Below are positions 41,177 to 50,267 of a stretch of 64,000 nucleotides of DNA, in pieces; the first letter of the stretch is position 1; each line of letters opens with the position of its first letter. A program made the translations under genes and the position numbers. A model generated the notes under the pieces. It did not search any database and had not been told where the DNA came from. It saw nothing but the letters and a program-made list of their open reading frames with translations. Source of the DNA: DASQFQ01 sp963722815 (GTDB lineage Bacteria; Actinomycetota; Thermoleophilia; Solirubrobacterales; Solirubrobacteraceae); contig CAVROM010000010.1 of the NCBI GenBank assembly GCA_963722815.1, forward strand, positions 248,001 to 312,000, written 5' to 3'.

Positions 41177-42057
41177 CGATCGCCGTCACCACCCCCACCG
41201 GCAACGTGGGATCCCATGTCGTGCGGATGCTGTGCCAGGCCGGCGCGCGTCCCCGCCTGCTGTTGCGCGACCCAGACCGCCTCGATACCGACGTGCGCGA
41301 CCGGGTCGAACCGGCCGTCGGCGACCTGCGCGACGCCGGGTACGTCGCCGAGGCGACGCGCGGCGTCGACGCGGTGTACTGGGTGCACCCCGACGACTGG
41401 TCGCTGCCCGACCCCGACGCGGACGCCGAGCGCACCGGAGAAGGCCTCGCCGACGCGATGCGACAGAACCGGATCGCCCGCGTCGTGTTCCAGAGCACCA
41501 TCGGCGCGGAGAAGCGCCACGGCGCGGGCTTCCTCGACGGCTTGGCCCGCATCGAGCAGCGCCTCGACGCCGCGCGGGACGAGCTCGACAGCGCGCTGCT
41601 GCATCTGCGCTGCGGTTACTTCATGACCAATCTGCTCTTCGATCTGGACGGGCTGCGCGCCGGGCGGCTGACCACCAACCGGCCGCTGGAGGACCCGATG
41701 CCGTGGGTCGACCCGGCCGACGTCGCCGCCGTCGCCGCGCTGCGCCTGCTCTCCGGCGACTGGACGGGCCGGCAGGTGCAGGCGGTACGAGGACCGGCGG
41801 ACCTCACCTGGCCCGAGGCCGCCGCCGCGTTGTCGGCTGCGACCGGGACATCGATCGACGCGCACCAGATCACCGACGACGACGAGCGTGCGGCACTGCG
41901 CGCCGCGGGCATGTCCGAGGTCGCCGTCGAAGGCATCCTCGGCATGAGCATCGGCAAGCGCGACGGGTTCGTGCCGGAGCAGCCGCGCTCGCTGCTCACG
42001 ACGACCCCGACCAGCCTGGCCGCCTGGGCGATCACCAACCTGCGCCCGGCGCTCTAG
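41173..42057 (+). CDS. NmrA-like NAD(P)-binding protein
   Basis: The 294-residue protein begins with a Rossmann fold, IAVTTPTGNVGSHVVRMLCQ (T-G-x-x-G-x-x pattern), followed by RLLLRDPDRLD and VVFQSTIGAEKRHGAGFLDG. It is of the NmrA/NAD(P)H azoreductase-like atypical SDR type that lacks the canonical YxxxK dyad. These proteins act as NADPH sensors or quinone reductases. Start GTG 41173 overlaps the preceding stop by four bases, so the two are co-translated. Confidence 0.87.
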   Translation: MTIAVTTPTGNVGSHVVRMLCQAGARPRLLLRDPDRLDTDVRDRVEPAVGDLRDAGYVAEATRGVDAVYWVHPDDWSLPDPDADAERTGEGLADAMRQNRIARVVFQSTIGAEKRHGAGFLDGLARIEQRLDAARDELDSALLHLRCGYFMTNLLFDLDGLRAGRLTTNRPLEDPMPWVDPADVAAVAALRLLSGDWTGRQVQAVRGPADLTWPEAAAALSAATGTSIDAHQITDDDERAALRAAGMSEVAVEGILGMSIGKRDGFVPEQPRSLLTTTPTSLAAWAITNLRPAL

Positions 42058-42091
42058 CTACGCACCGGCCGGATCGGTGAGAATGCCGAAG

Positions 42092-42673
42092 ATGCGCAAG
42101 ATCCAGACGCAGGGCGTCCACCACATCACGCTCGTGGGCGCGGACCGGCAGACCTCGATCGACTTCTGGGAGGGCCTGCTCGGCATGCCGTTCGTGTTCG
42201 AGCAGCCCAACCTCGATCGGGCCTCGGAGAGCCACCTCTACTTCGACCCGGGCGACGGGCGCCTGATCACGATCTTCACCAACGACGAGCGCGCGCCCGA
42301 CGCGACCCGGACGTCGACCGACGCGGGCGCGGTGCACCACATCGCGTTCTCGGTCTCGCAGGCGACCTTCGCCCAGACCGTCGAGCGGCTGGACGAGCGC
42401 GGGATCGAGCACTCGGGCGTCAAGGACCGCGGCTTCATGGACTCGATCTACTTCGAGGATCCGCTCGGGCTCCTGATCGAGCTCGCCTCCTACCGCTTCG
42501 AGCCGCCCGAGCGCTACACACACGCCGAGGTGCTGCTGGAGGCGCACAAGCTGCGGGTCGAGCGCGGCGACTACAACATCGACCGCGTCCACCTCGCCGA
42601 CGCGATCGAGCGCATGACCGAGCGCTCCCGCGAGTCGCTGTCGGACGACCGCTCGCCCAAGAACCCCTACTAG
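42092..42673 (+). CDS. VOC family ring-cleaving dioxygenase-like protein
   Basis: The protein is about 193 residues (ATG 42092; ATG 42083 is also possible). The first module reads VHHITLVGADRQTSIDFWEG, LLGMPFVFEQPNL and LYFDPGDGRLITIFTN; the second reads AVHHIAFSVSQATFAQTVER and FMDSIYFEDPLGLLIELASY. His at the start of each module and the final Glu match the extradiol-type metal triad. A C-terminal helical tail of about 60 residues follows the fold. The precise substrate is unknown. Confidence 0.82.
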   Translation: MRKIQTQGVHHITLVGADRQTSIDFWEGLLGMPFVFEQPNLDRASESHLYFDPGDGRLITIFTNDERAPDATRTSTDAGAVHHIAFSVSQATFAQTVERLDERGIEHSGVKDRGFMDSIYFEDPLGLLIELASYRFEPPERYTHAEVLLEAHKLRVERGDYNIDRVHLADAIERMTERSRESLSDDRSPKNPY

Positions 42674-42683
42674 GAGGAGCCGC

Positions 42684-43361
42684 ATGGCCGCCCACACCCT
42701 CAACATCCTCACCCCGAGCGTGAACAACCTCACGGCTCGGATCTTCGTGCGCGCCGCCGGGCTCGACTTCGAGGAGGTGGACGTCTGGGGCAAGACGGCG
42801 GAGCCCGAGTACCTCGCCAAGTATCCGGCGCACCTGACGCCGACGCTCGAGGAGGCAGGGCTTCCCCGGGGGACGATGGGGGAGAGCTGCGCGATCTGCG
42901 CGTACCTGTGCAACAAGCACGGCCTCGACCAGTTCTACCCCACCGATCCGGGTGAGCGGGCGATGGTCGACAACGCGAACTTCTATCTGATCGGCACCTT
43001 CTATCCGCTGGTCGCGCGCGCGACGTACCCGACCCTCGGCTTCCCGCAGTACCCCGGCGAGGTGGCGACCTCGAACGCCAGCGACGAGCTCAAGGCGCAG
43101 GCCCAGCGCGATGCCGAGACGGCGCTCGCCGACCCGCTCAACGCGTTCCAGTTCTTCCTCGAGGGCCGCGACTTCATCGGCGGCTCGCACCCCTCGATCG
43201 CCGACATCCGCCTGTGCGCGACGCTCGAGTTCCTGAAGGCGATCGACTACGACTTCCCGCAGTGGACGGTCGAGTACATGGAGCGCGTCGAGTCCGCGCT
43301 CGGCGACGCGTACTCGGAGCCCGCGGGCGACGTCCGCGGCTTCGTGGCGTCGGTTAAGTGA
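42684..43361 (+). CDS. Glutathione S-transferase family protein
   Basis: The 225-residue protein has an N-terminal thioredoxin-like domain with the segment LTPSVNNLTARIFVRAAGLD, HLTPTLEEAGL (cis-Pro loop) and MGESCAICAYLCNKHGLD, then an all-helical C-terminal domain (FIGGSHPSIADIRLCATLEF). The architecture matches GSTs, including the N-capping box (SIADIRL). Actinobacteria use mycothiol rather than glutathione, so its thiol partner is uncertain. A canonical AGGAG lies just before ATG 42684. Confidence 0.85.
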   Translation: MAAHTLNILTPSVNNLTARIFVRAAGLDFEEVDVWGKTAEPEYLAKYPAHLTPTLEEAGLPRGTMGESCAICAYLCNKHGLDQFYPTDPGERAMVDNANFYLIGTFYPLVARATYPTLGFPQYPGEVATSNASDELKAQAQRDAETALADPLNAFQFFLEGRDFIGGSHPSIADIRLCATLEFLKAIDYDFPQWTVEYMERVESALGDAYSEPAGDVRGFVASVK

Positions 43362-44204
43362 GCGTCGCGGTCGTCACCGACAGCACGCCGTATCTGCCGC
43401 CCCACCTCGTCGAGAGGTGGGGCGTCCGGCAGGTGTCGCTGTACGTGGGCTGGGACGGCGACCTGCGCCCCGAGCCTTCGTACGAGGACCTCGACGTCTT
43501 CTACGCGCGGCTGAAGGAGTCGCCGACGCTGCCGGTGACCTCGCAGCCCTCGGTCGGCGACTTCCTGGCCGTGTACGAGCCACTGGCGGAGGCGGCGCAC
43601 GACATCGTCTCGGTGCACATCGCCGAGGGACTGTCGGGCACGTGCGAGAGCGGGCGCGAGGCGGGCGCGGGTCGTGGAGGAGAAGCACGGCACGCGCGTG
43701 CAGGTCGTCGACGGCGCGACCGGCGCCGGCGGGCTCGGCTGCCTCGTCATCGCGGCCGCGCGCGCGGCCGAGGCGGGCGAGGACGTCGACGCGGTCGTGC
43801 GGGCGATCCACGACACGCGCGAGCGGCTCGACATCTGGTTCTGCCTCGACACGCTCGAGTACCTGCGGCGCGGCGGGCGCATCGGCGCGGCGCAGGCGCT
43901 GGTCGGCTCGGCGCTGCAGATCAAGCCGATCCTCACCTTCGGCACCGAGATCTCGCCGGTCGGCCGCGTGCGGACGCGCAAGCGCGCCTTCGAGCGCATG
44001 GTCGCCTACCTCGGCGAGCTGCGCGACCGCGGCGCGACCGACTGGTGCGTCCAGCACGCGCAGCAGGCCGACGAGGCCGCGCAGCTCGTCGAGCGCGGCA
44101 CCGAGCTGCTCGGCTCCGAGCCGCTGTTCTGCACCGAGGTCGGCCCCGTCCTGGGCACCCACCTCGGCTCGGGTCTGCTGGTCGGGGGCGTCGCCGCGGG
44201 CTAG
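43358..44204 (+). CDS. DegV family (fatty acid-binding) protein, one +1 frameshift
   Basis: The protein is about 282 residues with the two-domain DegV fold: VAVVTDSTPYLPPHLVERWG, LPVTSQPSVGDFLAVYEPLA and VSVHIAEGLSGTCESG in the first frame, then VVDGATGAGGLGCLVIAAAR, RLDIWFCLDTLEYLRRGGRI and LQIKPILTFGTEISPVGRVR in another. Removing one G from the GGCGGGCGC run near 43664 joins them. DegV/FakB proteins hold a fatty acid for phosphorylation by FakA in Firmicutes; a FakA partner is not seen here. The start GTG overlaps the GST stop. Confidence 0.85.
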
Positions 44205-44503
44205 GCGGTGAGGTGCGGGCGGCGCCGCATGCGCACGACCGCGACCGCGCCGGCCAGCCCGATCCCGGCGCCCACGAGGATCAGCCCGACGGTTGCCCAC
44301 GGGAAGCCGTCGGCCGGCGCCGGCTGCGGCTCGGCCGGCGTGCTCGGCGGGAGATCGGCCGGCCTCGGCGAGTCGCTGGTGGGGCCGGAGTGGGTGCGTG
44401 TGACGAGCGCCGGCGGATCCTGCGCGGGCCTGGCCGTCGCCGCAGGGGCCGCGATCGAGGTGACCAGCAGGAAGGCGGTGAACGCGTATGACATGGAGCG
44501 CAT
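44201..44503 (-). CDS. Small exported Pro-rich membrane-anchored protein
   Basis: The 100-residue protein starts at ATG 44503 with a perfect AGGAGG upstream. It has a signal peptide (SYAFTAFLLVTSIAAPAATA), a Pro/Ala/Ser-rich linker (SDSPRPADLPPSTPAEPQPA) and a C-terminal membrane helix (FPWATVGLILVGAGIGLAGA) ending in a basic RMRRRPH stretch. It would be anchored with the linker outside. No sorting motif of the LPxTG type is present. It diverges from the large SARP-like transmembrane regulator by 160 bases, so the two may share control. Confidence 0.7.
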   Translation of the reverse strand: MRSMSYAFTAFLLVTSIAAPAATARPAQDPPALVTRTHSGPTSDSPRPADLPPSTPAEPQPAPADGFPWATVGLILVGAGIGLAGAVAVVRMRRRPHLTA

Positions 44504-44663
44504 GACGGAACCTCCTGGGATCCCGGAGGCCCGGCTGTCCGACCGGGCCGTGTTGACTGCGGCAGACCCTGCGCCGCACGGGTAGCGGGGCGGTCTAGCG
44601 CGGTAGAGCGGCGGTCTACACGGCTTGCTCAAGGCCTCTTGCCCGGAGTAGGGTCGGGCCCCC

Positions 44664-47600
44664 GTGGACCTCCGCGTACTCGGACCTTTCGAGGCGGCCG
44701 GGGATGTTGGGCCGCTTCCGCTCGGCGCGAAGAAGCAGCGCTCGGTCCTCGCGATGCTCGTGCTGGAGGCGAACCGGCCGGTGTCGGCGGACCGGCTCGC
44801 CGAGGGCCTGTGGGGCGAGTCATTGCCGCCGAGTGCCGGCAAGATGGTGCAGCAGCACATCTCGCAGTTGCGCAAGGTGCTCGACGGGCAGGACGCGACG
44901 ATCATCACCCGGGACCGTGGCTACGAGCTGTACTGCGCGCCGGGGGACGTCGATCTGACGCGCGCCGAGCGTCTGGTCGCGGCTGCCGCTGAGGGCGCGG
45001 GCAACGGCGCCGCCCGCGAGGCGCTCGCGCTGTGGCGCGGGCCGCCGCTGGCGGACCTCGCCGACGAGCCGTTCGCGGCGCGGGAGATCCGGCGCTGCGA
45101 GGAGCTGTGGATGCACGCGAAGGAGCTGGCGATCGACGCCGACTTGGGCGCCGGTCGCCACGAGGACGTGCTGCGCGAGGTGATGGCGCTCGCGGCCGAG
45201 CATCCGCTGCAGGAGCACGTGCAGGCCCAGTTGATGCTCGCGCTGTACCGCGCCGGCCGCCAGGCGGAGGCGCTCGAGGTGTTCCGCGCCACACGGGCGC
45301 GGCTCGTCGAGGAGATCGGCTCGGAGCCCGGATCCGAGCTGCGCCGCCTGCACGAGGAGATGCTGCACCAGAGCCCGTCGCTCGACGCGCCCGCGCGCGT
45401 GCGCACGCCCGCGCCGCGCGGTGGGGTGCCGCCCGCGCGCGTGCGCACGCCCGCGCCGCGCGGTGGGGTGCCGCCCGCGCGCCGGCGGTCCGTCGTCGCA
45501 GTCGCGGCAATCGCGTTCGCGCTGCTTGCGGTCGGCGGCGTGGTCCTGTTGAAGCGCTCGGCCCACAAGCTCACGCCGGCGGCGATCGAGGCCAACGTCG
45601 TCGCTGTCATCGACCCCGCCCATGTCTCGCTGACGGCACAGCTGCCGGTCGGGGCATCGCCGTCGCACATGGCGGTCGGCGAGGGCTCCGTGTGGGTTTC
45701 GAATGCCGACGACCAGACGGTCTCACGGCTGGACCCGAAGACGCGCACGGTGCGCCAGACGATCGGGGTGGGCAGCGCTCCGGGCGCGATCGCGGCCGGG
45801 CTGGGAGGCGTGTGGGTCGTCAACACTCTCGACCGAACGCTCTCGTGGATCTCTCCTGAGACCAACAAGGTCGTCAAGACCATCACGGTGGGCAACGGGC
45901 CTAGCGGCGTCTGCATCGGCGACGGCGGCGTGTGGGTGGCGAACGGCGACGATCGCACCGTGCTTCGGATCGACCCGAGGACAGGGAGGCGCACCCGGGT
46001 GGTCCGACTCGATGACGCGCCGACCGAGCTTGCGTGCGGCGGTGGGGCCGTGTGGGCGAGCAGCGAGTCCGGCGGCACCGTGACCGAGATCGGCGGCCAG
46101 AGCGCCAGCGTGACGGGGACCACGAGCGTCGGTGCGGGCGCGAGCGCGTTGGGGTTCGGCGACGGTGCGCTGTGGGTGGCCAACCCGCTGGCCGGGACCG
46201 TCTCGAGGATCGACCCGCGTCGAGGCGGCGTCGTGCGGACCGTTGCCTTCGGTGCCGGCGACGGTCCAGCCGCCCTCGCCGTGGGTCATGGTGCGGTGTG
46301 GGTCAGCAACCAGTACGCCGGGACGGTCGCTCGCATCGACCCGCGGCGGGGTGCCGTCGACCGCCAGCTCCAGATCGGCAATCGCCCGCAAGGGCTCGCG
46401 CTCGTGGGCGGCCAGCTGTGGACGGGTGTGCGCGCCGCCGGTGCGCGACATCGCGGGGGCACGCTGTGGCTGCTCAGCCCAGGGACGCCCATCGTTGCGC
46501 GTGCTGACCTCGATCCCGCGGCTCCCGCCGCGTACGGCCTCATCGCGAGTCGGATCCTCGGCATTACCAACGACGGTCTGACCGCGTTCCGGCACGCCGG
46601 TGGCCTCGAGGGGACGAAGCTCGTGCCAGACCTCGCGGTCGCACTTCCCGAGGCGACCGACGGCGGGAGGACGTATGCATTCAAACTGCGGTCCGGCGTG
46701 CGCTACTCCGACGGTGCGCTCGTGCGGCCCAGCGACATCCGCCGCGGACTGGAGCGCACCCTGGGCGCCCGGTCTCCGGGATCGCCCTTCTACGGCAGCA
46801 TCGCCGGCGCCGCCGCGTGCATGCGGGAACCGCGCGGCTGCGATCTGTCGCGTGGCATCGCGGTCGACGACAGGGCGGGGACCGTGACGTTCCACTTGAC
46901 GGCCCCGGATCCCGAGTTTCTGTACGAGCTGGCGCTCGACTTCGCGGTCACGGTGCCGCCGGGTACCGGGCCGCCAGGCTCCGGCCGGCCGTTGCCCGCG
47001 ACTGGACCCTACGTCGTTACCCCTGGGCGCTCGCGGAAGGAGCTGCGGCTCGTGCGCAACCCGCATTTCCACGTCTGGTCGAACGCCGCCAAGCCCGACG
47101 GTTACCCGGACGTGATCGTGCGCCAGAGCGGCGTCGACCTCGCCGCTGCGGTGCGTGCCGTCGAAGCAGGCAAGGCGGACTACGTCAACCTCGGGAGCGA
47201 GGTCGCGCAGCTCCCGCGAGCGGAGCTCGACGCGCTCTTCACGCGCTATGTGGGCCAGGTACACACCAGCTCGCAGCCGGCGACGGTCTTCTACTGGCTG
47301 AACACGCGCGCGCCGCCGTTCGACAACCTCGACGTCCGCCGTGCACTGAACTACGCCGTCGATCGCCGTGCGGCGCTGGCGCTCGAGGGCGGCGGTCGCT
47401 TTGCCCAGGCGACGTGCCAGCTCATGCCGCCCAACTTCCCCGGCTACCGGCCGTACTGCCCCTATACCGCGGCCGCGGGGCCGGGCCGGCCGTGGACCGC
47501 TCCGGACCTTCCTCGCGCGCGGCGCCTCATCGCGCGCTCCGGCACACGCGGGATGCACGTAACCGTCTGGGGCCGGCCTGAGGGACTCGGACCTCACAGC

Positions 47601-48053
47601 CGGTTCCTCGCACGGCTGCTGCGGCAGCTCGGCTACGACGTGTCACTCCGACTCGTGTCAGACCAACGGATTGGCGGCATCGTTGCGGACCCGCGCCGGC
47701 ACGCGCAGATCGGCCCGCAGAGATGGACCGCCGACTTCGCGGCCGCGTCGAACTTCCTCGGCGTCACCTTCAGCTGCGACGCCCTCGTCTCCGGCGATCA
47801 CGTCGGCCTCAACTGGTCGCGATTCTGCGACACGCGGATGCGGACGCTCACCCGCCGGGCGCAGCGCCTGCCTGCCACCGAGCAGGGAGGCGCCAACGCC
47901 CTCTGGGGTGCCATCGACCGCGAGGTCGTCGACAAGGCGGCCGCCGTACCCCTCTTGAACCCGAAAGCGATCGAGTTGATCTCACGCCGGACCGGGAACG
48001 CCCAATACAACCCCCAAGGGGGCCTGCTGCTCGATCAGCTATGGGTTCGCTGA
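44664..48053 (+). CDS. Transmembrane one-component regulator: SARP/BTAD DNA-binding region, TM helix, beta-propeller, SBP_bac_5 domain
   Basis: The 1129-residue protein joins four parts. Residues 1-95 are an OmpR-like winged helix (VLGPFEAAGDVGPLPLGAKK, GKMVQQHISQLRKVLDG), and 95-235 the BTAD helical repeat region of SARP/AfsR regulators. A Pro/Arg linker (244-271) is an exact 14-residue tandem repeat. Residues 276-296 form one membrane helix (VVAVAAIAFALLAVGGVVLL). Outside, 310-620 is a YVTN-like propeller of repeats with GGVWVANGDDRTVLRIDP-type units, and 640-1129 is an SBP_bac_5 oligopeptide/nickel-binding domain (YAFKLRSGVRYSDGALVRPS, FDNLDVRRALNYAVDRRAAL). No NB-ARC ATPase is present. 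Extracellular ligand binding to direct DNA control is inferred. Confidence 0.9.
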   Translation: MDLRVLGPFEAAGDVGPLPLGAKKQRSVLAMLVLEANRPVSADRLAEGLWGESLPPSAGKMVQQHISQLRKVLDGQDATIITRDRGYELYCAPGDVDLTRAERLVAAAAEGAGNGAAREALALWRGPPLADLADEPFAAREIRRCEELWMHAKELAIDADLGAGRHEDVLREVMALAAEHPLQEHVQAQLMLALYRAGRQAEALEVFRATRARLVEEIGSEPGSELRRLHEEMLHQSPSLDAPARVRTPAPRGGVPPARVRTPAPRGGVPPARRRSVVAVAAIAFALLAVGGVVLLKRSAHKLTPAAIEANVVAVIDPAHVSLTAQLPVGASPSHMAVGEGSVWVSNADDQTVSRLDPKTRTVRQTIGVGSAPGAIAAGLGGVWVVNTLDRTLSWISPETNKVVKTITVGNGPSGVCIGDGGVWVANGDDRTVLRIDPRTGRRTRVVRLDDAPTELACGGGAVWASSESGGTVTEIGGQSASVTGTTSVGAGASALGFGDGALWVANPLAGTVSRIDPRRGGVVRTVAFGAGDGPAALAVGHGAVWVSNQYAGTVARIDPRRGAVDRQLQIGNRPQGLALVGGQLWTGVRAAGARHRGGTLWLLSPGTPIVARADLDPAAPAAYGLIASRILGITNDGLTAFRHAGGLEGTKLVPDLAVALPEATDGGRTYAFKLRSGVRYSDGALVRPSDIRRGLERTLGARSPGSPFYGSIAGAAACMREPRGCDLSRGIAVDDRAGTVTFHLTAPDPEFLYELALDFAVTVPPGTGPPGSGRPLPATGPYVVTPGRSRKELRLVRNPHFHVWSNAAKPDGYPDVIVRQSGVDLAAAVRAVEAGKADYVNLGSEVAQLPRAELDALFTRYVGQVHTSSQPATVFYWLNTRAPPFDNLDVRRALNYAVDRRAALALEGGGRFAQATCQLMPPNFPGYRPYCPYTAAAGPGRPWTAPDLPRARRLIARSGTRGMHVTVWGRPEGLGPHSRFLARLLRQLGYDVSLRLVSDQRIGGIVADPRRHAQIGPQRWTADFAAASNFLGVTFSCDALVSGDHVGLNWSRFCDTRMRTLTRRAQRLPATEQGGANALWGAIDREVVDKAAAVPLLNPKAIELISRRTGNAQYNPQGGLLLDQLWVR
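45393..45476 (+). repeat. Exact 42-bp tandem repeat in the SARP-like gene
   Basis: Two identical 42-bp copies, 45393-45434 and 45435-45476, encode the linker unit ARVRTPAPRGGVPP twice, directly before the membrane helix. A third partial copy may start at 45477. Being a multiple of three, it lengthens the cytoplasmic linker without changing frame and is a likely site of copy-number variation. Confidence 0.85.
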
Positions 48054-48070
48054 ACTGCGGCCGCGTGCGC

Positions 48071-48424
48071 TCAGGTCCGCTCGACGACCCGGAAGCGGTT
48101 GCCGTCCGGATCCCGGAACGTGAACATCGGCGGCACACCCTCGCCCATGCGGATCAGCTCGTCGTCGGCATCGACGCCGGCCGCCAGCAGCGCCGCGTGG
48201 TCGGCCGCTGCGTCGGTGGTGGCGAGGCTCACCTCGCCGCCTCCGCCGGGCACGAGCGCGAGCGACGTGGCCGCGCCGGGCGGCGCGACCTCGAGCCAGC
48301 GCCCGCCGGGGAACGGCGCGTCGATCCGCACCTCGAAGCCGAGCGTGCCGGTGTAGAAGTCGCGCGCCGCGTCCTGGTCGGCGACGGGGACGATGACCGT
48401 GCCGATGTGGGTGACGGCGCTCAT
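48071..48424 (-). CDS. VOC superfamily (glyoxalase-like) protein
   Basis: The 117-residue protein starts at ATG 48424, overlapping the stop of the upstream SRPBCC gene (ATGA). It has VTHIGTVIVPVADQDAARDF, YTGTLGFEVRIDAPFPGGRW, DAAADHAALLAAGVD and FTFRDPDGNRFRVVE, the usual VOC elements. The small-molecule target cannot be named; this type is often paired with SRPBCC/AHSA1 proteins in actinobacteria. It converges with the SARP-like gene, 17 bases apart. Confidence 0.83.
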   Translation of the reverse strand: MSAVTHIGTVIVPVADQDAARDFYTGTLGFEVRIDAPFPGGRWLEVAPPGAATSLALVPGGGGEVSLATTDAAADHAALLAAGVDADDELIRMGEGVPPMFTFRDPDGNRFRVVERT

Positions 48425-49080
48425 GCCTCCAGCACCTCCTTGAGCCCGGCGACGCGCTCTCTCCAGAACACCTTCATGCGCGCGGCCTCGGCGCTGTCGG
48501 GCAGCCGCTCGTGGGTCAGCGCCGCGGTCGTCTTGGCGTCGCCCTTGGCGGTGAGGGAGACGTGGATGCGGCTCGGGCCGTCGCCCCAGTCGAAGCGCGC
48601 CGAGCGCGGCTCGATCGTGGTGCGCTCGCGCAGCTCGGCGCCGGGCAGCCAGCGCGCGCGTTCGTGCGCGTCCACGAACGCCGCGTAGAGTCGCTGGATC
48701 GGGACGGCGACGGTCTTCGAGGCCGTCACGGTGAAGCCGTCCTCGTGCTCGCCGACCTGGCGGCCCTTGCGCGCGCGCTCGTAGCTGCCGACCACGGCCT
48801 GGACGTTCCAGGCGAGCAGGTCCGCTCCCTGCTCCGCGGCGAGCCAGCGGGCGATCTCGCGGTGGCTCATGTCGGCCGCGCCGGCCTCGTCGAGCAGGTC
48901 GAACCACTCCTCCCAGCCGCGGCCGGTGCGCTCGCGGATCGTCTCGTCGGAGGTGGAGAGCGAGACGCGCTGCTGCGGCTCGTCGCCGGCGAGCAGCTTC
49001 GCTCGCGCGGCCGTGTAGCTCTCGCCGGTCTTCTCCATCCGCGAGCGGACCAGGCGCTTGAAGGACTTGTGGGCGGTCAT
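48421..49080 (-). CDS. DUF4287 domain fused to SRPBCC/AHSA1 domain
   Basis: The 219-residue protein has ATG 49080 with AGGAG upstream. The N-terminal half (MEKTGESYTAARAKLLAGDE, RTGRGWEEWFDLLDEAGAAD, REIARWLAAEQGADLLAWNV) matches DUF4287. The C-terminal half is a SRPBCC helix-grip domain (TVTASKTVAVPIQRLYAAFV, RARWLPGAELRERTTIEPRS, IHVSLTAKGDAKTTAALTHE). This combination recurs in Actinomycetota; its ligand is unknown. It is the first gene of a two-gene leftward unit with the VOC gene. Confidence 0.8.
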   Translation of the reverse strand: MTAHKSFKRLVRSRMEKTGESYTAARAKLLAGDEPQQRVSLSTSDETIRERTGRGWEEWFDLLDEAGAADMSHREIARWLAAEQGADLLAWNVQAVVGSYERARKGRQVGEHEDGFTVTASKTVAVPIQRLYAAFVDAHERARWLPGAELRERTTIEPRSARFDWGDGPSRIHVSLTAKGDAKTTAALTHERLPDSAEAARMKVFWRERVAGLKEVLEA

Positions 49081-49258
49081 CGGGTGCTCCTCTCGTGGCG
49101 GCGGGCCCCGCGACTCACGCTCACGACGCCCCACCGGAAAGGGCAACGTCCGACCGGCTCCCGAAGGCTCGAGCCTCCTTTGCCCCCGCTGGGCCGGCGG
49201 CGTGAGCGCCGGAATCGAGGGTTCGGCGCGGGACGGCGCCAGTGGGCAGGATACGCCC

Positions 49259-49799
49259 GTGGAGCAGCCGCCGCAACGCCTCGCCGTCGCCGCCGACGCG
49301 CCCGCGATCTCCGCCCTGATGCAGGCCTCGATCCGCGCGCACTTCCCGCGCTTCTACGACCCGCGGCACACCGAGAGCGCCGCGCGCTACATCGGCGAGC
49401 TCGACATAACGCTGATCAAGGACGGCACCTACTACGTCCACGAGGCAGCCGGCGAGATCGTCGCCTGCGGCGGCTGGAGCCGCCGCAACCGCCTCTACAC
49501 CGGCTCGGGCGCGGCCGCCGACGACGGGCGGCTGCTCGACCCCGCGACCGAGCCGGCGCGCGTGCGCGCGATGTTCGTCCGCCGCGACTGGGCCCGCCGC
49601 GGGCTCGGCCGCGCGATCCTCGAGCGCTGCGAACGCGACGCCGCGGCCGAGGGCTTCACGACGCTGGCGCTGATGGCGACGCTGGCCGGGCGAGCCGCTG
49701 TACCGCGCCTACGGCTTCCGCGAGATCGATCGCACGATGGTCCGCCTCCCCGACGGCACCGAGCTCGCGGGCGTCGCGATGGAGCGGCCGTGCGGCTGA
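49259..49799 (+). CDS. GNAT family N-acetyltransferase, one +1 frameshift
   Basis: The protein is about 180 residues. It starts at GTG 49259 with PPQRLAVAADAPAISALMQA and carries the acetyl-CoA loop VRAMFVRRDWARRGLGRAIL (R/Q-x-x-G-x-G/A pattern), then LALMATLAG. One extra G in GCCGGGCGAG near 49689 breaks the frame; in the next frame the end reads EPLYRAYGFREIDRTMVRLP, the usual last strand. With that base removed the family sequence is complete. The substrate is unknown. Its end overlaps the next gene by ten bases. Confidence 0.82.
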
Positions 49800-50267
49800 T
49801 CCTCATCACCGGCCCGCCCGGATCGGGCAAGACCTCCGTCCTGACCGCGCTCGCCGACGCGCTGAGCGACGACGACATCCCCACGCGGCCGTCGAGGTCG
49901 AGGCGCTGGCGTGGACGCATCCGGCGCTCGACGACGAGCGGCGCCTCGGGCACGTGCGGACCGTTTGCGCCGGGCATGACCTCGTGCTGCTGGGGGAGAC
50001 GATCGAGACGCGAGGCCGACCTCGCGGCGCTGCTCGGCGCGACGGCGCGGAGGAGGCGTTCGTGGTGCGGCTGGAAGCGGCGCCCGAGTACGGCTGGCCG
50101 AGCGCATCATCGCGCGCGAGCCGCCGCACTGGTCCGGGCTGGCCGCGCTCGCCGCACACGCCCGCACGATGGCCGCGAGGCGGCGGCGCGGCGACCTGGT
50201 GCTCTCCACCGAGGGCGCCCGAGCGGAGGACATCGCCGCGCGGATCCGGGAGGATGCGCGGCTGTGA
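49790..50267 (+). pseudogene. P-loop kinase-like protein, broken by four single-base indels
   Basis: Starting at GTG 49790 the sequence reads RLILITGPPGSGKTSVLTAL, a Walker A motif, and would continue as a small P-loop kinase or nucleotide-binding protein of about 160 residues. Four frame changes are needed to follow it: a missing base in the C run near 49882, an extra C at 50011, and missing bases near 50044 and 50093. In the restored frames one reads AVEVEALAWTHPALDDERRL, GHDLVLLGETIE, AEEAFVVRLEAAP and a C-terminal helix ending near 50267. No internal stops arise in the restored path. Confidence 0.6.
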
